Of a stretch of DNA of 64,000 nt, positions 56,645-64,000 are shown one piece after another. Position 1 is the stretch's first letter. Each line of letters starts with the position of its first letter. The stretch is from assembly GCA_022410635.1 (NCBI GenBank), contig JAJVDF010000003.1:6435207-6499206 (forward strand), in the 5' to 3' direction. The position numbers were made by a program, and so were the translations under genes. The notes under the pieces are model-generated. The model searched no databases. It was not told where the DNA came from and worked only from the letters and a program-made list of their open reading frames with translations. This DNA comes from Tretioscincus oriximinensis (Eukaryota > Chordata > Lepidosauria > Squamata > Gymnophthalmidae).

Positions 56645-57060
56645 AAAAATGCTGTATTAGTTGNTCCAGGATATCTAGCAAGAAAGCCTTGTAGGACCTT
56701 AGAGACTGACTTTAAAAAGAGAGGAAGCAGGAGTTTCAACAGACACACCCACTTTACTAAACAGAGTATCTGAAGTANCCTTGTCTACAGAAGCTCCTAC
56801 TGCCTCCCTTTTCTTGCAGGTCTCTAAGGAGCTATGAGACTCCCTTGCTAGATTTTCATAACTCATTTCTGTTAATCTCTTCTGTTACACAGCTACTCCT
56901 TTGCTTATGTGATACACAAACACACACACACAGAGACACATGGCAGAGAGAAAANGATGAGAAAGTATTATGTGTGCACCAACAAAATGTCAAAGTATGT
57001 CCTAGAGCAATGCAGTGGATAACATGTGCAATCAAGAATCACATGTAGATGGCAGTGTTG
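56645..57060. repeat. interspersed-repeat copies and unclassified sequence
   Basis: ggatatctagcaagaaagcc and the inverse gcctcccttttcttgcaggt flank 56660-56855, a head-to-head arrangement of the same repeat. Several ambiguous bases. The rest is unassigned. Confidence 0.5.
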
Positions 57061-57299
57061 GAACAAAGATCAAGAATTGTTCTCCACATCCCAGCTGCCT
57101 TGTGATAACATTTCTCACCGACCCCCCTTGTGAAAACACTGCATCTGCAGAGGTTTTCACATAGTGTCACGTGATCCACACGGGTGACATCCTGACATTA
57201 TGAATTTCCTCTGTATGTGTGTACAAGCTTGAGCACAAAAGAGGTAAACAGAACTTTCCTTCTGGGCATTAGAATCAGGCTGTGTAAGAGGAAACAAGT

Positions 57300-58070
57300 T
57301 ATGAGGAATTGCTGCAAGAGGAGTTCTGTTGGATCAGGCCGAAGTTCACCTGTTTCAACGTCTTATCTCACATGGTGGCTGCAGCTGTTTCTGGACATAC
57401 CAAGCAGAAAAAGGCGGCCTCCAAGATACTGCCTACGAGATGGAGCACAGGCAGTATTCCTGAAATGCCATTTGCAGGGCATTGAGAACAGTTGAAGATT
57501 TTGCCTTCTTCTNTTCCAGACTGCCCAGGTGCAATTGGTGGGCCTCTGTGGNAGACAGAATGCTGGACTAGATGGGCTCCAGCCCGATTCAGCACAGCTC
57601 CTCTTATGTTCTTAAGGCAAAACCTGCAAAGGGCCTTCAGAAATATCCTGCCTGTCTCTCCAATCTGGAGGCATTACCTGGACATCTATTCTAGGAGCCA
57701 ATGATATATTTCTCTAACTTGTCTGTAAAACAGGATTACCAGATATATCATCTGGGATAGCACTTGCCACTTTGATGACAGTAGAAGACAGGACTTTTCA
57801 CCAGCTGCAGCTTCTAATGACCTGGGGGGGAGAGAATCACTTTTTCACATTCATTAAAGGTACAAACTTTCACCCCGGACTTTTCCTCTTAATCCTTCTG
57901 TAAGAGGAATCTTGCTGGATCAAGTCACAGCACATCTAATCCAGCATCCTGGCTCACATGGTGGCCCACCCACCAATTGTTTCAAGCACCTGGAGTAGTA
58001 CACAAAAGCAAAGACAGAGTCCAACCAATTTCTTAGTCACTCCTGTTGGGGACTGTGGGTTTCAAACAAA
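57300..58070. mobile_element. CR1 3' remnants in both orientations with a family C MITE
   Basis: 57400-57620 is plus-strand CR1 (ggcagtattcctgaaatgcc; tggactagatgggctccagc; cttatgttctta). Minus-strand pieces lie either side (57300-57400, 57620-57730, 57905-58060). A family C foldback (aggattaccagatatatcat; cattaaaggtacaaactttc) is at 57733-57900. Confidence 0.65.
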
Positions 58071-58197
58071 GAACAGAGTGGCCTAGGAGGGAAGCCCCAC
58101 TTGCCTAAGACGCTGCTGTTTCATGTGCCTAAATGTTCCTTGAAATAAGAATGAGCAGGTGTATCCAGCTTATGCAAAGTCAGCCATTGTGAATATA

Positions 58198-58271
58198 NTG
58201 ATCAAAACAATTAAGGGAACACTTAGTGTTACACTGTTATGTTTAAGTGTTCCCTTAATTGCTTTAAGCAG
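58198..58271. mobile_element. 74-bp palindromic MITE, copy 4
   Basis: Diverged copy with an ambiguous first base; atcaaaacaattaagggaac left, gttcccttaattgctttaag right. Length again 74 bp. Confidence 0.8.
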
Positions 58272-58517
58272 TATATAAGCATTAACTCAAGCAGAGATCC
58301 AAGCTGTANTTTATAAGAGCCCCTTAATCCACCTCCTTCCTAGAGCAGCTTCCACACAAGCTGAATTGTGAGGTCATTTTGTCTACTTATGGTCAGAGAC
58401 ACTTTTACAGCCAGGAGGTTGTTTGTGAGAGTTATGAATCCAGGAAGCTCCTCCTACTTTCAGCAAATAAATAACCTTGGGTCATATATAATTTTGCATT
58501 TCCTTTTTCATGCAAAG

Positions 58518-58695
58518 TATGGAGCAACAGGCAGGACTCCTGAGATACCATTTGCAGGCAGTCATGAAAAGGTGCATATTTTGCTTCCTCTGTTCGGACT
58601 GCCCAGGTGCATCTGGTGGGCTTCTGTGTGACACAGAATGCTGGACTTGATGGGCTGTGGCCTGATCCAGTATGGCTCTTCTTATGTTCTTAAGA
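58518..58695 (+). mobile_element. CR1 3' UTR, plus strand
   Basis: tggagcaacaggcaggactc to tggcctgatccagtatggct and cttcttatgttctta, a clean 3' end lacking the ORF portion. Confidence 0.85.
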
Positions 58696-58719
58696 ACATA
58701 GTTCTTTAGAACTATGGGT

Positions 58720-59890
58720 TGAAGCTAGGTAGCAGCAGGGCACATCAGATCTANCAGGTTGCAGAAGATTGCCTGGGAATATTAACCAGGGTAGACTAAC
58801 AAGAAAAATGGCAGCATGAGCTTTCATAGACAAACTACTTCTTCAGATGCTTGGAATGAGCAACTGCTTAGGAACAGACATTTTATGAATAATAACAGAA
58901 ATGGAAAAGAGTATAGAGGTGATGAGCAGATACAGTATAATGAGAGTTGTTCAGGCTTCCTGGGGGAAAGAAGTAGAAAGTAAACAAGAGTGTTGCAATT
59001 TAAAATAAAGTGCAGAAATGTAGAGAGGAGAATAATCCAAGGCATCCATGTAGAGGCTGAGATGTTAACTGATATTATAATATGCATAATATGCCAGGAA
59101 ACCATTGTCTCTGTTCAGCCCTCTGTCAGTGGAGTTCATGGCTGAGTTCCAATTCTGCTGCTTCTCTTTCAAGTCGTTCTCTGTAGTTTTTGTTCTGAGA
59201 TCCAGGATGAAATGTTCTGAGAATGGATCGATTTTCAGAACTGTCTCTCATTATACTGTACTTGAACTATCACCTCCATACTTATTTGCATATTTGTTAC
59301 TATCCTGGAGATGTCTGAGATATGAGTTGAGCAATCTCATTTGGCCATCTCTACTCCCTTGCATTACCTGGCTGGCTTTTCTACCAGTCCTTTGCTCATA
59401 GCTAAACAAAGAACCTTAGAGGAACCCATCTGGTTTATTGCCTACTTCTGAAGAGAGGCTTGGNAACAAACTAAAAAAATCCCTCTTTTCCAGGTACAGC
59501 TCTTTCCTCTTGCTCAGCTTAGCAGAAGGCCTTCCTGGTTCTTTGTTACCTGTCCTGCAGCACAAGGCTCCAACAGTTCCTCCACAGCAGGAGCACTCTC
59601 AACTGTGGCCCCATTGGGTTCCTAAATTACATTTCCCATTAGGCAAAAGAGGAGACCAATCCAGAGGCCATCCTGACTGCCTCCCTCTCTCCCAGGTATA
59701 GCCAGTCTTTCATAAAGACGATGCCAGCTGATGTTCCAAGAGCAGCAGAAGAAACCATCTTTGTAAAAAAAATGAAAATTTTATGCCGGGCAAACCAAGA
59801 AGAGGCAGATCAGAGAGGCTACAAGGATGGCATAAGCTGGAGGCTGCTAGCTCTGAGGAATTTGAGTGGCTATTTGAATGGCTTTCCGGG
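58720..59890. other. downstream region, nothing firm
   Basis: 58795-58870 is an interspersed-repeat copy. 59400-59890 has pyrimidine-rich sequence and a moderately long open frame that runs into CR1 sequence. No domain or exon structure is recognised. Confidence 0.35.
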
Positions 59891-59899
59891 ATGTTCCAT

Positions 59900-60930
59900 A
59901 CTGGACTTTAGCAAGTGCNAGGTCATGCATATTGGGGCAAAGAACCTCAGTTACTCCTACTACCTGATGGGATCCAAGCTTTCTGTGACCGAGCAAGAAA
60001 AGGATCTTGGGGTGTTGGTGGACAATTCAATGAAGATGTCAATCCAGTGTGCAGCAGCAGCAAAAAAGGCCAATTCCATGTTGGGGATAATTAGGAAAGA
60101 AATAAAAAACAAGTCAGCAAATGTTGTTTTGCCTCTTTATAAATCTGTGTTGAGGCCACATTTGGAATACTGTGTTCAATTTTGGTCACCACATCTCAAG
60201 AGGGATATTTTGGAACTGGAGAAGGTGCAGAAAAGGGCAACGTCTGGGCCTCTTCAGCCTCGAAAGGTGATGTTTGAGAGTGATCTGATTGAAGTGTACA
60301 AAATCATGCATGGGATGGACAGGATGAATAGAGAAAAAAGTTTTCTCTATCACACAACACTAGGACCAGAGGGCACTCCTTGAAACTGATGGGCAGAAAA
60401 GTGAGAACAGACAAAGGAAAGTATTTTTTCACCCAGAGGGTCATCGACCTGTGGAATTTATTTCCCGAACAGGTAGTGGTAGCTAACAGCTTGGATAGCT
60501 TCAAGACAGGACTAGAGAGGTTTATGGACACCAAGGGTATAAATGGGTACTAGGATGGATGTCTGGATGTTGCCTTCAGGATGGAGCAACAGGCAGGACT
60601 TCTGAAATACCATTTGCAGGGAGTCATGAACAGGAGACAAAGTTAAATTTCAGGATTTCCTGATTTGAACAGTATTAACATTTGTTATTTACGTTTTATT
60701 TACATTGGACTTTAAGCTTCCTGAAATTTAACTTTGTAGAACAGTAAATAAATTTTCTATGGAAGTTCAAAGTGTGTATACTTTTTTTTGAAGCACCCTG
60801 TATTTTGCTTTCTTCTGTTCAGACTGCTCAGGTACCTCTGGTAGGCCTCTGTATGACACAGAATGCTGGAATAGATGGGCTCTGGCCTGATCCAGAGCGG
60901 CTCTTCTTATATTCTTATGACTTTTCCAGA
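59900..60930 (+). mobile_element. CR1-type LINE with a deletion and a nested MITE
   Basis: Plus-strand ORF end from [17 protein letters not shown] through [18 protein letters not shown]; an internal deletion and frameshift follow near 60240-60350, then the WNL-type terminus. The 3' UTR is split by the MITE at 60636-60800 and resumes to tgatccagagcggctcttct. Confidence 0.88.
60636..60800. mobile_element. partial TA-MITE nested in CR1
   Basis: Shares ttcaggatttcctgatttga, acatttgttatttacgtttt and tttttgaagcaccctg with 21860-22093. The left end is missing at the junction with CR1; TA follows the right end. Confidence 0.75.
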
Positions 60931-61047
60931 CCCCTCCTTGGCATCCAGCTGGTGTAAGCTCCCCTTGTTTGCCTCAATGATAGACAAAAGATGTGGGTAT
61001 CTCAGGTTTACATGTCTGGAATGTAAACTCCAGCCCAAGCCTCTTGG

Positions 61048-61216
61048 GCCCAGGAAATTTCAGGAAATTAGAAAGCTTAAAGTCCAATGTAAATAAAACG
61101 TAAATAACAAATGTTAATACTGTTCAAATTGGTAAATCCTGAAATTTAACTTTGTAGAACAGTAAATAAATTTTCTATGGAAGTTCAAAGTGTGTATACA
61201 TTTTTGAAGCACCCTG
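61048..61216. mobile_element. partial TA-MITE, second nearby copy
   Basis: Same family: taaagtccaatgtaaataaa, actgttcaaattggtaaatc, and the right end tttttgaagcaccctg followed by TA. Confidence 0.7.
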
Positions 61217-61419
61217 TATATGGTCATGAATACATAACTACTTACAACAAAAAATCACTCAACCTTCTGAGAGATACAACTTGATGTTGATTTATACAAT
61301 GTAAGTTGATTTTTGAAGCATCCTGAATTTTTTATTTCACTCATTCTGTTTCTGTTGTTTGTATAGTTTATTTTANATGAGCTAATGTCTACCATCATCT
61401 TATCTATAATTTCAGAGAA

Positions 61420-61652
61420 ATTGCCGTGTTAGTCTAGCAGAAAGTCCAGCAAAGGAGCTAGCAGCACTTTGAGACTAACTAGAGAAAANTGGTTGGCATA
61501 AGCTTTCNTAGATAGGTCTACTTCTTCACATGCTGAGGGACTAAAATTTTAGTCCCTCAGCATCTGAAGAAGTAGACGTGTCTACGAAAGCTTATGCCAA
61601 CCACTTTCCTCTAGTTAGTCTCAAAGTGCTGCTAGCTCCTTTGCTGGACTTA
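61420..61652. repeat. head-to-head inverted interspersed repeat
   Basis: agcaaaggagctagcagcac then ttcacatgctgagggacta is mirrored by tagtccctcagcatctgaag and gtgctgctagctcctttgct. Arms of roughly 110 bp with few mismatches (some at ambiguous bases) form a long hairpin. Confidence 0.85.
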
Positions 61653-62061
61653 TCTATAATGTAATCATACCATATTTGAAGGTTCCTTTTCGTAAGGCCT
61701 TCCCATCCTCTTAGGAATTTTAATTGAGCACATGATAGCAGATCTTCTATATTTTTCTTGCACAAATGTTAATCTGAAGTAAAGAACTGCAAACAGATCC
61801 TTGTAATTTATCTAAAGCTAAGACTTAACATCAAGTGTAGAATTTTAGGGAATAAAACAAGAAGTTTGTGGCATATGAATAAATTGGAGAAACAGTGTTC
61901 TTAAAATTTATTCCCAAAGTAGAAGAGGGTCAGATAGGTAGCCCCTTAGGCCTGGTTGCACCAAAGTTTTTGGAACACATCACCAATGTGACATAATATT
62001 TTCTCTTTTTCCAACTCAGGAAATCTGTAATAACTAGCAATTGCTCAGTTGGTTGTATGAA

Positions 62062-62290
62062 CCGGAGGAGGAGGAGGAGGAGGAGGAGGAGGAGGAGGAG
62101 GAAAAGGAAGGAAGAGGAGGAAGAAGAAGAAGGCTCCTGCGGCCTCTCTTTTTCTTCTTGGTTTCTAAGATGCTATCAGTGTCTGTCTATCCATCTTAGA
62201 TATCCATCTGAAGAAGTAGACTATGAAAGCTCTTGCTGCCTCCCATTTTCTTGTTCCTCTCTAAGATACGAGATTGCTAGATTCTATGTT
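62062..62290. repeat. AGG microsatellite and interspersed repeat
   Basis: (GGA)n with GAAGAA end at 62062-62133, followed by a repeat copy containing ttcttggtttctaagatgct and tctgaagaagtagactatga. Confidence 0.75.
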
Positions 62291-62670
62291 ATAATTGGAT
62301 ATTCTAATGCAGTCAATGCCTTGTGCCAGAATATCGAAGTACAGTGGATAAATAAGCTATGCCTGGATGCAATCTTGTTTACCTTTGTGGGGAATGAAGG
62401 CGGTTTCGATTCAGTTCTGTTCTTGCAGAATTGAATCTTGGAGTGAGGAGCCACATCAAGGACCTTTGAGTGGTGGTCCCCCGTGAAGAAGCTTTTTACG
62501 CTTCACCTTTGGCTGAGGAGGAAATAATGTGCCTGTTCTGTTCAGTGGCTGCGTTTGACATTTACTTACTTTCTTATTTACTTACTTACCAACTGACTTA
62601 CATATATTTTTATTTTGCTGTAGTCCTAAAGGTCTCAGGGTAAATCACTAAGCTACTAATAATTGTTTTT

Positions 62671-62762
62671 GCTGATGAGGATGAGGATGAGGATGAGGAT
62701 GAGGATGATGAGGATGATGATGAGGATGAGGATGAGAATGAGGATGAGGATGATGATGATTT
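62671..62762. repeat. GATGAG/GATGAT microsatellite
   Basis: About 90 bp of GATGAG, GAT and GATGAC-like units, uninterrupted by other sequence. No coding use is apparent. Confidence 0.9.
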
Positions 62763-63060
62763 TTCAGGCGCACCCTGTTGTCGCCTAGCAGCGACACTTC
62801 CCTTTCACTCCCTACCTGGGGCTGAGTGGTTCATTTTGCTTTTCGTCCTTTTACCTAAGAGTTTATACCAAGAAGGGGCCATGGGGGGGGGGGGGGGGGG
62901 TTGTCTTCGGGGGTCTTTTCCTTCCCTCGTACTTCTCCCTTCCCGCTTGTTCTTTCCCGCCTGGGGCTGGTGGGGGAAGGAGGTTCCCGGTGTGTGTGTG
63001 GGGGCGCCCTTGGATTTCTTCCCTTCGCCCACCTTAAATCGTTCCTTTATATCTGTCCTC
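62763..63060. other. G- and C-rich stretch with an 18-G run
   Basis: Contains a homopolymer of 18 G (62883-62900) and other G-rich runs (gtgtgtgtgggggcgccc). It could form G-quadruplexes or reflect a low-quality assembly site. No exon recognised. Confidence 0.5.
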
Positions 63061-63061
63061 G

Positions 63062-63372
63062 CTGGGCCTTATTCTGGGTGATATCTCAGTATTATGCTTG
63101 CCCATCCACATGCCAGTGTAGAATATGGCAGGCCCCACTCAGGGCATGGAGATGACAGGGTTCTATTCCGAGATATAACGCAGAACCGTTTCCACCTCTG
63201 TCCCCACTGAGCCTTATTCTGGGTTGTATCTCGGTACAGAGCTTGGTCATCCACATGCCAGTGTAGGCTGTGGCAGGCCCCANTCGGGGCCTGCCATAGC
63301 CTACACTAACATGTAGATGGCACATTCCTNTTCTGAGATATAGCCAAGAAACAGGCTCAGTGGGGATGGGGC
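63062..63372. mobile_element. two tandem palindromic MITEs, GCCTTATTCTGGG family
   Basis: First copy 63062-63198 and second 63206-63372. In the second, ccactgagccttattctggg is mirrored by agccaagaaacaggctcagt and aggctgtggcaggccccant by tcggggcctgccatagccta. The second is the most complete copy in the window. Confidence 0.8.
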
Positions 63373-63399
63373 CAGTACCGAATGGGCACTTCAAACCTG

Positions 63400-63800
63400 T
63401 TTGGGCTGCAGAAAACGCAGGAGGGGAGAAAGCCGTCCCCGAAAGGAAAACGCGAAGCCCAAAGGGCCCCTGGGCAGAGGGAACCAGCTTAAGCTGCCAG
63501 GCGACAGCCGCCCTCTCTATTTAAGCCCCCAAGACGGCGACTTTAAAAATAAAACTGTATTTTTGCAAATGATTATGGAGCCACAAGACTTCAAAAGGAC
63601 TAACTTTTTTTAAAAAGGCGAATAACTTTCTGGACAGCAATCGCAGCTTCAGGGACGCCGCCCGGTTGGAGAAATAACAGTGGGGAAAAGTTTCTTAAGT
63701 TCTAAAGAAGCCAAAATAAAAGCCACAATTTTTCCTACAGGGAACTCCCGCCTCCCACCCACATTGCCCCCGGGGCTGCCAAGGGGCGCAGGAAGGCGGG
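63400..63800. other. GC/CpG-richer stretch, possible edge of another locus
   Basis: Several CpGs cluster (aaaacgcgaagcccaaag, aggcgacagccgccctct, agggacgccgcccggttgg), unlike the rest of the window, and ctatttaagccccc resembles a TATA-type element. No convincing coding exon. In mammals ADAM33 follows SIGLEC1, but nothing here identifies it. Confidence 0.3.
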
Positions 63801-63975
63801 AGGGAGGATTTGGTGTAGTGGCAACAGTATTTCTTACATTTATATACACGAAAGAATTAGAATTAAAATTAGAAAAAGAAGAAAGAAGAGTAAAATAATA
63901 CAATAAAATGAAAAACAACACCATCTAATTGCACAATAGTTGGATAGGAATCATTACATGTGATCCAGTCTGTAT

Positions 63976-64000
63976 ATTATTATTGTTGTTGTTGTTGTTG
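63976..64000. repeat. GTT microsatellite at the window edge
   Basis: (TTG)n begins near 63976 and runs off the end of the window. Confidence 0.85.

Noticed and set aside
62836..63155. Gly-rich open frames near 62.9 kb as a first exon
   Set aside because: They depend on reading through an 18-G homopolymer and GT-rich repeats, with no signal peptide or donor that I can defend.

Overview
This window is from a vertebrate nuclear genome, most likely a squamate reptile and perhaps a gecko; the species cannot be named from the sequence. Reasons: one large spliced gene with GT-AG introns; many CR1-type LINE fragments, some ending in TTCTTATG 8-mer repeats; two L1 tails; tRNA-derived SINEs of the lizard kind; many short palindromic DNA transposons; and long CTT, GATG and CATC/CATA microsatellites. 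There is no bacterial or phage content.

The only gene I can support is SIGLEC1 (sialoadhesin, CD169) on the + strand, from about 19.5 to 54.66 kb. I reconstructed 21 coding exons: signal peptide (19496-19547), one V-set domain (21321-21680), sixteen C2-set domains (23200-48947), a transmembrane exon (51336-51444) and two cytoplasmic exons (53282-53369 and 54524-54658). All junctions are GT-AG. Every intron from the signal exon to the transmembrane exon is phase 1. The summed coding length is 5214 nt, giving 1737 residues with no frameshift or internal stop. The 17 Ig domains and the total length match mammalian sialoadhesin (17 domains, about 1.7 thousand residues). The three sialic-acid contacts of sialoadhesin, an N-terminal Trp, an F-strand Arg and a G-strand Trp, are all present. 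The product should be a macrophage surface lectin for sialylated glycans on cells, vesicles and pathogens.

Two features of this ortholog stand out. Domain 9 lacks its second canonical cysteine and has an N-glycosylation sequon at that position. The predicted cytoplasmic tail is longer than in mammals and carries an ITIM-like LSYRRL motif and a PDZ-ligand-like C-terminus. The tail features depend on the last exon, which is the least certain part of the model.

Layout: 1-19.4 kb is intergenic and made of decayed repeats, including a 2-kb L1 tail with a long target duplication at 14.9-16.9 kb. From 19.5 to 54.7 kb is SIGLEC1, whose introns carry CR1, SINE and MITE insertions and a trinucleotide microsatellite broken by an assembly gap (32121-32200). 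From 54.7 to 63.4 kb is repeat-rich downstream sequence with many ambiguous bases. From 63.4 to 63.8 kb is a short GC- and CpG-richer stretch that could be the edge of another locus, but no exon is visible there.
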